DNA from: CAZSXS01 sp964611385
Lineage (GTDB): Bacteria > Bacillota > Clostridia > Lachnospirales > CAYPQA01
Assembly (NCBI GenBank): GCA_964611385.1
Contig: CAZSXS010000080.1
Location: 1 to 17,087, forward strand
Length of the DNA stretch: 17,087 nt
Direction of reading: 5' to 3'
In this document: one piece after another, positions 1-8,264 of the stretch
Layout of the letters: every line of letters begins with the position of its first letter
How positions within the stretch are numbered: the first letter of the stretch is position 1
The notes under the pieces: generated by a model
Seen by the model: only the letters and a program-made list of their open reading frames with translations
What the model was told of the DNA's origin: nothing
Databases searched by the model: none
Translations under genes and position numbers: made by a program

Positions 1-108
1 TTTTTCCCTTCCTCCCCCCACACCCCCCTCCATCCCTTTTCAAAAAGCCGGACATTGAGGCCGTATCGATCCACGGAAATTTTGAAAGACCCGTAATTAT
101 AAAGTATA

Positions 109-143
109 AAAAAAACAGGGATACATTCAATCCCTGTTTTTTT
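109..143 (-). terminator. Intrinsic terminator after AAA-ATPase/nuclease gene
   Basis: A perfect 14-bp stem (109-122 with 130-143) and a 7-nt loop. The core is ACAGGGAT/ATCCCTGT, flanked by A8 on one side and T7 on the other, so it can act in both directions. It lies about 120 bp past the stop of the minus-strand gene ending at 264 and is its likely terminator. Confidence 0.8.
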
Positions 144-202
144 ACTTTAATGAAAGTGTCATCCTAACCGACATTTGCGCCTCTAGCGCACTCAGATCAG
201 AA

Positions 203-231
203 ATGGAAAAAGCGGTCTTTGCTTTTTCCAT
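203..231. other. Short perfect hairpin downstream of the AAA gene
   Basis: An 11-bp perfect inverted repeat (ATGGAAAAAGC / GCTTTTTCCAT) with a 7-nt loop. Neither side has a clean T tract. It lies between the stop at 264 and the terminator at 109-143, so it may protect the 3' end of the message. The remaining 1-108 stretch shows no gene, and its first 40 bases are very C/T-rich. Confidence 0.5.
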
Positions 232-243
232 ACAATCACCCTT

Positions 244-281
244 GTCATACGATCACATCGAAGTCATACTATCACATCAAA
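244..281. repeat. Tandem duplication of the 3' end of the AAA gene
   Basis: Two adjacent 19-bp units, 244-262 and 263-281, match at 17 of 19 positions. Each encodes the terminal F-D-V-I-V-stop on the minus strand. The inner unit is the real gene end; the outer one is a spare copy in the 3' flank. It could be a slippage duplication or a scrap of another family copy left by recombination. Confidence 0.75.
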
Positions 282-1841
282 AATCCGCTTGCCTTCCCAG
301 TCAACCCACTCGGCTCTTTGCACCTTCTCTCCGTTCTTTCGGAAGTCAAAGGTTAAAAGATAGCCGGAAGTGAGGTTCTTTGTCTTCAAGTAGCCAGCAA
401 GTTGTTTGTAGGCTTCTTCATGTCTTCTTTCTCCATACCAAAGCTTGATCTCCAAGACGAACTGCTCCTTGTTGAAGTCCAGCACGATATCCATACGGCG
501 TTGATCTAACAATGCACTTTCAATATGATAGAAGCCCTGCCCATTGATGAGGGGGCGTAGATAGGTTAGAACAATCTGACGCGCGTGTTGTTCCAAGAAC
601 CTACTATCCTTATCCCCGAAGGTTTCTTTGAAATGTTCAGCGAACTTTGTTAAGCACAGTTCCATATCGAACCTGCCGTCTATCACAATGTCGTTCTGGA
701 GAACATTCTTGATCTTTTGAGACTTGCTCCCTTCATCTTTGGCAATAAAATAATTGTACAATTTTATTTCAAAGATCCTGTTTGAGACTACAACCTTACT
801 GCTACCATTAAACCCGCTGCTTTTAAGCAAGCTATACACCACACCAAGATTGATTTCAGGTACATTGATTTCATAACTCCTCGGTATACCCATAACCAAA
901 ATATCATAAATTAATCGATACAAGCTTTCATTGCTTTCAAGATTCTTTGTCATATCGTCAAACAAGGTGTTGTTCTCTATCAATATGGCCTGTACTGCCT
1001 TTTGAATGCCCTCCACTGTCCAGTCGTTGTCCGTTTTCTCGTCAATATACTTGCAGATCCTTGATACCAGAAAAGGATAGCCGCTTGTGTATGTGTAGAT
1101 TTCTTCGGAGAGCCTTGCTATATTCATACCCGTCTGATGTTCCGTTTCGTATTCCGCAAGCATAGTCGATATCTCTTCCGCATTGAAAGATAAATCTACT
1201 TCAAAATCGGCAGCGATGTTCCATGGTGAGTTGAATATCCGTTCCCCATCTTGAGGCTGATATACGCCTCTCTGTATCATAGATAACTTGATATTCTTAA
1301 CGTCATGAACACCGGCTAAGATAACGGAATGGAAGCTGAAATCTAAGCCAGCCTCGCGATCAAGGTACTTATCTCTGAGCATACCAATGAAATGGAGGAA
1401 AATCAGATTATTGGAGGCTTTATCTACTTCATCAATCATAAGAAGTATTCTTTTGTCTTTACACATCTCACTTATATGCCGACTGAGCTTTTTAAAATCA
1501 GAGACATCACAAACACTCCATTTACTTATATATTCATCCCCGACATCAGTAAATCTAAGACTATGCCCGATTAGCTCTACAAAAGTCATACAGAAGCTTT
1601 CCTGTGAGGCAAAGCTTTCATCACCCAAGCCCTCAAAGCTAATCTTTATACAAGTGTACTCATCCTTAAGTGCAAGTCGGAGCAGATTTAGTGTTGTCGT
1701 CTTTCCATACTGCCGCCCGCGGTTGATGGTGAAGTACCTACCCTTATCAATTAATTCCTTTATTTCCAATAATTTCTTGCTGGTATCTACCATGTAGTGC
1801 TTGTTTGGCACACAAAGACCTGTAACAGTAAATTCACGCAT
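264..1841 (-). CDS. AAA-ATPase-like / PD-(D/E)XK nuclease protein, intact copy
   Basis: A 525-residue protein of the AAA-ATPase-like family (PF09820 type) with a C-terminal PD-(D/E)XK nuclease domain (DUF1703/PF08011 type). The N-terminal P-loop is the family variant RGRQYGKTT at residues 41-49, followed by Walker B ILLMIDE at about 132-138. The C-terminal domain keeps the nuclease signature: D451 in RRMDIV and E464/K466 in LEIKLW. Full length is usual for the family. These multicopy proteins have no firmly established function; defence or mobile-DNA roles have been suggested. ATG 1841 is preceded by AAAGGGGG, and a good promoter lies at 1881-1909, so the gene has its own transcript. A frameshifted paralogue lies at 2577-4144. 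Domain assignment is strong; biological role is unknown. Confidence 0.88.
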   Translation of the reverse strand: MREFTVTGLCVPNKHYMVDTSKKLLEIKELIDKGRYFTINRGRQYGKTTTLNLLRLALKDEYTCIKISFEGLGDESFASQESFCMTFVELIGHSLRFTDVGDEYISKWSVCDVSDFKKLSRHISEMCKDKRILLMIDEVDKASNNLIFLHFIGMLRDKYLDREAGLDFSFHSVILAGVHDVKNIKLSMIQRGVYQPQDGERIFNSPWNIAADFEVDLSFNAEEISTMLAEYETEHQTGMNIARLSEEIYTYTSGYPFLVSRICKYIDEKTDNDWTVEGIQKAVQAILIENNTLFDDMTKNLESNESLYRLIYDILVMGIPRSYEINVPEINLGVVYSLLKSSGFNGSSKVVVSNRIFEIKLYNYFIAKDEGSKSQKIKNVLQNDIVIDGRFDMELCLTKFAEHFKETFGDKDSRFLEQHARQIVLTYLRPLINGQGFYHIESALLDQRRMDIVLDFNKEQFVLEIKLWYGERRHEEAYKQLAGYLKTKNLTSGYLLTFDFRKNGEKVQRAEWVDWEGKRIFDVIV

Positions 1842-1880
1842 ACGAACCCCCTTTCCTTCTCTTAAGGATACCTATAAGCG

Positions 1881-1909
1881 ATTATAACAAACATACTTAC
1901 AACTGACTA
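1881..1909 (-). promoter_or_regulatory. Candidate sigma-A promoter for the AAA-ATPase gene at 264-1841
   Basis: On the minus strand, -35 TAGTCA (1904-1909) and a perfect -10 TATAAT (1881-1886) are separated by 17 bp. It sits about 40 bp before the ATG at 1841. Confidence 0.55.
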
Positions 1910-1920
1910 GCCCATATGAC

Positions 1921-2523
1921 TCAAGTCGTATACCATTTTTCCTGTGACCGATATAATCGCATATATTCCCCGCCTTGTTCCATAAGCGCATCATGACTGC
2001 CAATCTCAGCAATCTCTCCGTTTTTCATCACAACAATTCGGTCGCCCAGCCGAACGGAACCCAGGCGGTGGGTAACAATGATTGCAGTTTTATCTTTAGA
2101 TATCTCGGCAAAGCGCTTATAGATTCTCGTTTCTTCGATGGGGTCGATGGCTGCGGTCGGCTCGTCCAGTACAATCAAACTGTGCGTTCGGAAAAACCCT
2201 CTTGCAATCGCCACCCGCTGCCACTGACCGCCGGATAAATCAACGCCGTCAAATTCACGGGACAACATGGTATCATAAGCCTCTTGTAAACTCCGATCCT
2301 TGATATCTATTCCCGCCTCGCTATATACCTTATCCAGTCTATCCTCCGAAGTTTCCGCAGATACATCGCTGATTCCGATATTGTCCCGAAGGATTATTTG
2401 GTAGCGCTGATACTTTTGGAACACCACTGATATACGCTTAAATAATGACTGAGGTGCTGTATTTTTTGTGTCTGCGTCTCCATGCAACACAAGACCCTCC
2501 GTCGGTAAACTATTTTCATTCAC
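1921..2523 (-). pseudogene. ABC exporter ATP-binding domain, 5'-truncated remnant
   Basis: These 200 codons match the C-terminal part of the nucleotide-binding domain of an MsbA-like ABC exporter half-transporter (normally about 580-600 residues). Visible motifs are the Q-loop (Q36), signature LSGGQ (96-100), Walker B LIVLDE (116-121), D-loop AAID, and H-loop H152 in VTHR. The transmembrane domain and Walker A are absent, so it cannot bind ATP normally. Homology starts abruptly at SLPTEG, the residues that normally follow Walker A by about 15 positions, and the reading frame upstream closes within about 15 nt. The only start is GTG 2523 with a poorly spaced AGAGG. The break lies just past the 3' end of the neighbouring AAA pseudogene, suggesting that insertion or deletion there removed the front. 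Expression is doubtful. Confidence 0.8.
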
Positions 2524-2576
2524 AACCTCTTTTCTTTATAATACCAGCCTTTCTCACCCCCGTTTCTTTTTTACAA

Positions 2577-4144
2577 CTAAACAATCACATCGAATATCTG
2601 CTTGCCAAGGTATTTCACCCATTCAGACTTGAGGGTCTTGTTACAGTCCCGGCGAAAGTCAAAGGTCAGAAGGTAGCCAACAGAGGCAGAAATGGTATTC
2701 AAATATCCGGCCAGTTGCGCATAGGCCTCCTCATGGTGCTGCTCACCCCTCCAAATTTTAAGCTCTAGGATAAACTGCTCACGTCCAAAATCAACCACAA
2801 TATCCATGCGTCGCTGATCCAGAAGCTGGCTTTCAATGTGATAAAAGCCTTGCCCATTAATAAGGGGCCTCAAATAGGTTAAAAACACCTGCCGGGCATT
2901 TTGCTCAAGAAACTGCATATCCTTGTGGGTAAAGGTCTGTGCATAGTGCTTTGCAAATTTTTCAAGGCACAGCTGCATGTCAAAGCGTCCGTTTGAAACA
3001 ACATCGCTTTGCAGAACATTTTCGACTTTCTGCGAGTTACTTTCCTCATCCTTCACAATAAAGTAGTTGTAAATGCTGATTTCAAAAATCTTATTGCTCA
3101 CCATAACTCTATCCTTGTTTTCGCTGAGGATTCCATATAGCAGTCCCAAGTTGATGCTTGGGTTCTGCAATTGAAAAGCTCGTGGCTTGCCTACAATCAA
3201 GACATCATAAATGAGCCGATATAAATCCTTGTTGCTTTCTAGGTTTTTAAACAAATCATCAAAGAGCGTACTGGGTTCCTTGAGTATGACTTTGATTGGC
3301 CGCTTGAACGCCTTCTCTGGTCCAATTTTTAGCTAAGCTTTCATCAATACATTTACAGATTTTTGAAACAAGAAACGGGTAACCATTTGTATATGTGTAG
3401 ATTTCTTCTGAAATGCCTGGGATGCTCATTCCACTGTGATGATCCTGTTCATAGGCTGCAAGCATCGTGGCGATTTCTTCAGGCGAAAAGCTCATATCAA
3501 CCTCAAAGGTGGCGGCTATATTCCATGGAGAATTAAAGCTTCTCTCCCCTTCCTGTGCTTGGTACAGGCCCTTTTGAATAAAAGACAGCTTGATATTCTT
3601 AACATCATAAATTCCTGCCAAAATAACAGAATGGAAGGTAGTATCCAAACCTGCCTCTCTTTTAAGGTACTTGTCCCGCAGCATACCAAGAAAATTTATA
3701 GATAGGTGATGATTGCTGATCTTATCCACTTCATCGATCATCAACACGATCTTTTTCCTTTGACACAGTTCGCCGATCCGTTCACTGAGCGCATAAAAGC
3801 TATGAATCATACTGTTTTCCCACTGCTCAATATATTCCACAGTTTCTTCAGTAAATTGTAGGGATTTTTTGATGAGCCGCAAAAACACCTGACAAAAGCT
3901 TTTGGGGGAATCAAAGCTCTCCTCGCCCAGGCCCTCAAAGCTGATCAGAACACAAGTGTATACGTCTTTAAGCCGAAGCCGAAGCAGATTTAAGGTCGTT
4001 GTTTTCCCATATTGCCGCCCCCCGGTTGATTGTGAAATACAGGCCCTCATCAATCATTTCTTTTATTTTAACAAGTTTGTAGCTTGTATCTACCATATAA
4101 TGCTTATCCGGAACACAAAGCCCCACGACGTTGAATTTACGCAT
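2577..4144 (-). pseudogene. Second AAA-ATPase/PD-(D/E)XK copy, broken by two frameshifts
   Basis: A paralogue of 264-1841 over its whole length. It starts at ATG 4144 with a well placed AAAGGAG (4154-4160) and begins MRKFNVVGLCVPDKHYMVD. It then breaks twice. In the P-loop codons at 4018-4023 there are six C where five keep the frame. At about 3296-3297 an extra T (+ strand) follows the codons for GVQAA. Correcting both restores a colinear product of about 522 residues with RGRQYGKTT, Walker B IVLMIDE, the nuclease RRMDIV...LELKIW motif, and the same FDVIV end. The open pieces are 3259-4053 and 2577-3254. Two independent insertions favour a decayed gene over programmed frameshifting, although sequencing error in the C run is possible. 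It lies 43 bp after the gene ending at 4188 and may share its transcript. Confidence 0.82.
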
Positions 4145-4187
4145 TACAGTCAGCTCCTTTAGATAAAAAAGCGATAATGATTAAATG

Positions 4188-5273
4188 CTATTTCTTTAGT
4201 TTTCTAGCATCAAGCTCCTGGTTAATTATTTGGATGTAGTAGCTTATATCATTCGGATTATAGTCTTTGAAATTGAAGGAAAAAAGATAACCGCATGTAA
4301 TGATTAATCTTTCTTCAAATTCATATTTTCGTCTGGCGTTACAATTGTCTTTGCAAAAACGGCAATTGGATTCTATATTAAAAATCTGTTTAATGTGTTC
4401 TGGTAAGGTATAGATAAAATCAATGTACCTATCCAGAAAATTACATTTAATAAAAATATTTAATTTCCCGTATTCTGAAAAACAGCGTAAAAATATAATT
4501 GGTTCTTGGCTTTTACTTAATTTCTTTGCATATTCATATAAATATCGATACCCCTTATTTATTTCACCAAAAAGATCCATGTCACTAAGTGCCTTGTCAA
4601 GTGAAAGTAAAAATTCTTTTTCTTCTCTTTTAAAATACTTGGTGAAAGTTAAAAAGCGATTATTTATTGGTAGTGTATCTTGTTCAGCCGCAAGATAATA
4701 ATGAAATGCAAAAAACGAGTCACGAATGTTTTCGTTTAAATCTGCAATGTTTTTCATATATCCATATAATGCATTTAAAAACAAATTCCTATCGGGATAA
4801 TCAATAGTAAACAGATCACTCTTTCTTTCGTTATACCCATCAATAATCAAGCCGAATTGATTTAACTTGTTCATTATTTTTGAGGCATTCGAAAGTTTAT
4901 GCACTTTACAAGCAGAGGAAAATAAAGATTTATTCACAGTTATAACACCGTTTTCGTATGTACCGCATTTAACGAATAAATAAAGTAATAGCATAAACCG
5001 ATTTGAAGAATTTTTGGATTCTGCTGCTTTTGGATTAAACGGTTTATATTCAATATCTTCAATTAAAGAAAAGCCGAAACCACTGGGATCGCTGATCATA
5101 TCGGTATATATGTTTTTAATAAATTCTGTTAGTTCTTGAAGCCCTTGTATGAATCCTTCTTTTTCAATTCCTATCAGGCAATCCTTATTAACCATAAAAT
5201 CATTTGGCACTTCAATCATGTGATCAAGAAAATTTTGTGCTGTGTTTTGGCAACAATAAATATGTGGCTTCAT
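4188..5273 (-). CDS. Unrecognised 361-residue protein with CxxCxxxC cluster
   Basis: I do not recognise this family. The 361-residue product is soluble-looking, with no signal peptide or membrane segment. It is rich in Lys, Asn, Ile, Phe and Tyr, as expected from an AT-rich gene. A cysteine group C304-x2-C307-x3-C311, with C327 nearby, could bind zinc or an iron-sulfur cluster; C7-C8 lie at the N terminus. The middle (about 90-150) alternates short helices and polar turns and might be a winged-helix fold, but no motif proves it. ATG 5273 has a clear AAGGAG 8 nt upstream. The base composition is visibly more AT-rich than the sugar operon next to it, hinting at transfer. The AAA pseudogene follows 43 bp downstream in the same direction, so the two may once have worked together. 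Confidence 0.7.
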   Translation of the reverse strand: MKPHIYCCQNTAQNFLDHMIEVPNDFMVNKDCLIGIEKEGFIQGLQELTEFIKNIYTDMISDPSGFGFSLIEDIEYKPFNPKAAESKNSSNRFMLLLYLFVKCGTYENGVITVNKSLFSSACKVHKLSNASKIMNKLNQFGLIIDGYNERKSDLFTIDYPDRNLFLNALYGYMKNIADLNENIRDSFFAFHYYLAAEQDTLPINNRFLTFTKYFKREEKEFLLSLDKALSDMDLFGEINKGYRYLYEYAKKLSKSQEPIIFLRCFSEYGKLNIFIKCNFLDRYIDFIYTLPEHIKQIFNIESNCRFCKDNCNARRKYEFEERLIITCGYLFSFNFKDYNPNDISYYIQIINQELDARKLKK

Positions 5274-5316
5274 ATAAATTACTCCTTTTTAAAATGAAAA
5301 CGAACATCCCTAACCA

Positions 5317-5344
5317 ATAGTACTGTATCATAAAGCATAGACAA
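5317..5344 (-). promoter_or_regulatory. Candidate promoter for the 361-residue protein gene
   Basis: On the minus strand, TTGTCT (5339-5344) and TACTAT (5317-5322) are 16 bp apart. An alternative pairing, TTGCAA with TACAGT at 17 bp, overlaps it. Some promoter is expected here because a strong terminator lies just upstream. Confidence 0.35.
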
Positions 5345-5390
5345 TTGCAATTGGCGGTGTAGCCACTGATCTTAAAGACCCATTAAAAGT

Positions 5391-5433
5391 AAAGGCGGCG
5401 CTTTACCCACCATTATGGGTAAGCGCCGCCTTT
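5391..5433 (-). terminator. Intrinsic terminator of the four-gene sugar operon
   Basis: A long GC-rich hairpin: 5391-5409 (AAAGGCGGCGCTTTACCCA) pairs with 5416-5433 with one bulged T and a 6-nt loop. It lies 50 bp after the stop at 5483. On the minus strand a short ACTTTTAA tail follows; on the + strand TTTATTT follows. It insulates the operon from the AT-rich gene downstream. Confidence 0.8.
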
Positions 5434-5482
5434 ATTTCATTGTCTTAAAATTAGCTTTTCTCTTCCTTCACTTTCGGTTAGT

Positions 5483-6502
5483 CTAAAAATAAACCCTGTG
5501 ATTGTTCCTTCCCGAATCATAAATCGCGCATAACAAGCGCTGAACGTTCAGGGCCTCTGCACCAGTGATGTCAGGGGCAACGCCCTTTTCTATGGACTCA
5601 TAGAAATTCTTGACCTGCTTGTAGTGGCTGACACCCCAGTAGGCCTTGATGCCGTTGCCGTAGTCTATGAACTCGTTGGGGTCTGTGTCCTCTTCCAATA
5701 CGCTCCCGTCCTTGAAGTTGATGATTCCCTTGCTGCCGATCAGTCTTGCTGTACCATTTTCGCAGTGTAGCTCAATTTCTATGGGGGCATCGCAGGAGTA
5801 GTAGGTGGTGGCATAGAAGTTGACGTGAATGCCGTTCTTGTAAACAATGATTCCCTCAGCCATGTCCTCTACATTGATGGTGTCGTGCAGCCGGTTACAG
5901 CAGTTGGCACTTACATAGTCAAGCTTGCTGTTTACAAACCAGTGGGTTAGCTCCAGGGTGTGGATAGCCTGGTTGATCAGCACGCCGCCGCCTTCCAGGG
6001 CGATGGTTCCCCGCCATTCGCTTTCTTTGTAATACTCGTTGCTTCTGTGCCAGGTGACGATGAACTTTCCGGAGATGATTTTACCAAGAGCGCCGGACTC
6101 CAAGTTGCTTTTCAGCAGAATGGAGCCGGGGTTGTAGCGGTTTTGGTAGATAACGCCCAGCGTGACCTTGTTGGCTTTGGCAGCCTCTATCATTTCCAAG
6201 GCGTCGTGCAGATGGATGGACATGGGCTTTTCTGTCAGTACATGCTTGCCCTTTTTAGCGGCATAGATACTCATGGGCGCGTGAAGGTAATGGGGCGTAC
6301 ATACATGTACGACCTCAATGTCTGCCGTTTTGATCATTTCTTTATAGTCTGTATAATAGGCGCAATTGAGCTCCGCTGCTGTTTTTTTAGCCAAGTCTTC
6401 GTTCTTGTCACAGACAGCGCCAATGGGAATCCCCAGCTCTTGCAGGGAGCATTTGTGCATAGGGTAAATGGCACCCAATCCGATTATTCCAGCTTTTTTC
6501 AT
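5483..6502 (-). CDS. Gfo/Idh/MocA-family oxidoreductase (operon gene 4)
   Basis: A 339-residue NAD(P)-dependent sugar dehydrogenase of the Gfo/Idh/MocA family. The N-terminal Rossmann fold opens with AGIIGLGAIYPMH (GxGxxx), then the EKP signature at 91-93 and YQNR at 119-122. In the usual catalytic D-x3-H motif the Asp is replaced by Asn: GGGVLINQAIH, N177 and H181. This variant occurs in a known branch of the family. I chose ATG 6502, which overlaps the upstream stop as TAATG (translational coupling); a GTG at 6514 is possible but has its GGAG only 2 nt away. By position and family it may do the final reduction, returning a 3-keto sugar to the free sugar, as LgdC does in the levoglucosan pathway. 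That role is inferred. Confidence 0.85.
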   Translation of the reverse strand: MKKAGIIGLGAIYPMHKCSLQELGIPIGAVCDKNEDLAKKTAAELNCAYYTDYKEMIKTADIEVVHVCTPHYLHAPMSIYAAKKGKHVLTEKPMSIHLHDALEMIEAAKANKVTLGVIYQNRYNPGSILLKSNLESGALGKIISGKFIVTWHRSNEYYKESEWRGTIALEGGGVLINQAIHTLELTHWFVNSKLDYVSANCCNRLHDTINVEDMAEGIIVYKNGIHVNFYATTYYSCDAPIEIELHCENGTARLIGSKGIINFKDGSVLEEDTDPNEFIDYGNGIKAYWGVSHYKQVKNFYESIEKGVAPDITGAEALNVQRLLCAIYDSGRNNHRVYF

Positions 6503-7467
6503 TAGGCCCACCACATCTCCGCTGCTTCTTCAAAGATCACAACTTCCTTCATGAACCGTATTGCCTTTTCGAGCCCTTCTTCAATGGACATTAAGGGGTC
6601 TTCATGCTCTATGCTGACCGGCCCGTCGTAGCCCACTACCCGTAAGGTTGAAATGGTTTCCTTCCATTCAGCCAAGTCGTGTCCGTAGCCAACGGTTCTA
6701 AAGGACCAGGCCCGATTCAAAATATCGGCATAGCTGGTGCTGTCCAGAACGCCGTTGACTTGTATGTTTGCAGTGTCCAGCTTGGTGTCCTTTGCGTGGA
6801 AGTGATGAATGGCTCCCTTTAAAGACTTGATGGCTTCAGAGGGTTTGATGCCTTGCCAATAGAGGTGGCTAGGGTCAAAGTTAGCACCGATAGCCGGGCC
6901 TACAGCCTCACGAAGCTTTAAAAGGGTTCCGGGATTGTAGACGCAGAAGCCTGGGTGCATTTCAAGGGCAATTTGCGTTACTCCGTACTTGGTAGCCTCT
7001 TCAGCCGCGCTTTTCCAGTAGGGAATCAAAACCTCTTCCCATTGATATTTTAACACATCCAGATATTCAGGAGGCCAGGCGCAGGTGACCCAGTTTGGAT
7101 TCACGGACTTTTCGCTGTCGCCGGGGCAGCCAGAGAAGGTGATGACAGTTTTGACGCCGAATTTTTCGGCAATCTTACAGGTGTTGATAAACTCGGTATG
7201 TGCTTTGTTTGCGATCTCCTTGTTCGGATGAACTGGATTTCCGTGAACACTAAAGGCGCAAATGGAAAGCTGATATTTCTTAAGTAACTCCTTATAGGCA
7301 TCAATTTTAGCAGGGTCTGCTAAAAACTCCTCCGGATTCAGATGGGCAGAACCGGGATAGCCGCCGGTTCCGATCTCAACAGCCTGTACCCCTAGGCTGC
7401 TCAAATAGCGAAAAGCCTCTTCTGGGGTACGTTGATTTAATGGGACAGTTAAAACACTCAGTTTCAT
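6502..7467 (-). CDS. Sugar phosphate isomerase/epimerase-like TIM barrel, 321 aa (operon gene 3)
   Basis: A xylose-isomerase-like TIM-barrel protein (PF01261 family). The expected divalent-metal ligands are visible: E169 in LEMHPG, D198 with H201 in NFDPSH, H224 in HFHAKD, and E287 in SIEHED. The N-terminal VEIGTGGYPG loop and the HPGF...NFDPSHLYWQGI stretch resemble enzymes that act on 3-keto glycosides by elimination or hydration, such as the levoglucosan LgdB proteins and the catalytic subunit of C-deglycosylases. That resemblance is from memory and was not computed. No small partner subunit of the C-deglycosylase type is present. ATG 7467 has an excellent AAGGAGGAG 5 nt upstream, and the gene follows operon gene 2 by 12 bp. 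Likely cytoplasmic; no signal peptide. Confidence 0.85.
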   Translation of the reverse strand: MKLSVLTVPLNQRTPEEAFRYLSSLGVQAVEIGTGGYPGSAHLNPEEFLADPAKIDAYKELLKKYQLSICAFSVHGNPVHPNKEIANKAHTEFINTCKIAEKFGVKTVITFSGCPGDSEKSVNPNWVTCAWPPEYLDVLKYQWEEVLIPYWKSAAEEATKYGVTQIALEMHPGFCVYNPGTLLKLREAVGPAIGANFDPSHLYWQGIKPSEAIKSLKGAIHHFHAKDTKLDTANIQVNGVLDSTSYADILNRAWSFRTVGYGHDLAEWKETISTLRVVGYDGPVSIEHEDPLMSIEEGLEKAIRFMKEVVIFEEAAEMWWA

Positions 7468-7479
7468 TTGTTCTCCTCC

Positions 7480-8217
7480 TTATAAACTCATAATATGATC
7501 AAAGCCATTTTTAACGCTTACATAAGGCGAAACTGCAAACTCTTCTTGTTCCAGGATAAATTCCTCCACGCCGTAAGACAGAGCCTTTGTAATGATTTCT
7601 TTGAAATCCAAAACGCCTTCATTTAAGTCAACGCAATTTTTGGTTTCAAAGTCCTTGATTTGCTTTAGGTGCAGAAGCTTTGTGATCTCTTTATTCTTGA
7701 AAAGATAATCCAGAGCATCCACACCGGCATAGCTTACCCAGTACAGATCCAGTTCCATACAGAGATTTTTGGTATTCTTAAACAGAATGTCCAAGAGATA
7801 TTCGTCGTCAGCCTTTACAAACTCAAATTCATGGTTGTGATATCCAACCACAAAACCTTCCTTGTTCAGCTTTTCAGTATAGAGGTTCATTTCCTCGGCG
7901 GCTTTTAAAGCATCGTCTCTGGTCTTCATAGGATAAGCAGGAACAACGATATACTTGGTGCCAATGGTCTTATTGTATTCTACTTCGAACTCAAAATTTT
8001 CTCTTAAGCGCTCAATGCCCACATGACTGCCCATGGACTGAATTTTATACTCGTCAAGGGCTTTTTTCATGGTCTTGGCATCAATGTTTCCGTAACCGGC
8101 AAACTCAACCTTTGTATAGCCGATTTCTGAGAGCTTTTTTAACACGCCTAAAAAATCCTGTGCGGTCTCATTCTTCAACGAGTAAAGCTGAATGGCAAAT
8201 TCCTTTAATAATGACAT
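7480..8217 (-). CDS. Sugar phosphate isomerase/epimerase-like TIM barrel, 245 aa (operon gene 2)
   Basis: A second, shorter xylose-isomerase-like TIM barrel (PF01261), only distantly similar to its neighbour. Metal-ligand positions can be followed: E130 in GYHNHEFEF, D157 in MELDLYW, H183 in LLHLKQIKD, and E223/E225 in ILEQEE. HNHEFEF is typical of the branch that includes many sugar-operon epimerases and 3-keto-glycoside lyases/hydratases. The start is ATG 8217 with TTGGAGG 6 nt upstream. It sits between a dehydrogenase (47 bp upstream) and the 321-residue barrel (12 bp downstream), so one barrel could do elimination and the other hydration. Which does which is unknown. An epimerase/isomerase role in another sugar or inositol pathway is the main alternative. 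Confidence 0.85.
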   Translation of the reverse strand: MSLLKEFAIQLYSLKNETAQDFLGVLKKLSEIGYTKVEFAGYGNIDAKTMKKALDEYKIQSMGSHVGIERLRENFEFEVEYNKTIGTKYIVVPAYPMKTRDDALKAAEEMNLYTEKLNKEGFVVGYHNHEFEFVKADDEYLLDILFKNTKNLCMELDLYWVSYAGVDALDYLFKNKEITKLLHLKQIKDFETKNCVDLNEGVLDFKEIITKALSYGVEEFILEQEEFAVSPYVSVKNGFDHIMSL

Positions 8218-8264
8218 AAATAACCTCCAAATTTTCTTAAGTTTGTTTAACTTAGACCACTACC

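Noticed and set aside
30..160. Plus-strand open frame (PDIEAVSIHGNFERPVIIK...) entering from the left edge
   Set aside because: It reads through a strong intrinsic terminator and a C/T low-complexity tract, with no family recognised; too little to support a gene.
2445..2768. Plus-strand frame across the ABC remnant and AAA pseudogene junction
   Set aside because: It reads antisense to two recognisable protein families and shows no motif of its own.
4018..4023. Phase-variable C tract controlling the second AAA copy
   Set aside because: Six C is short for phase variation, and the gene has another, independent frameshift that such switching would not repair.
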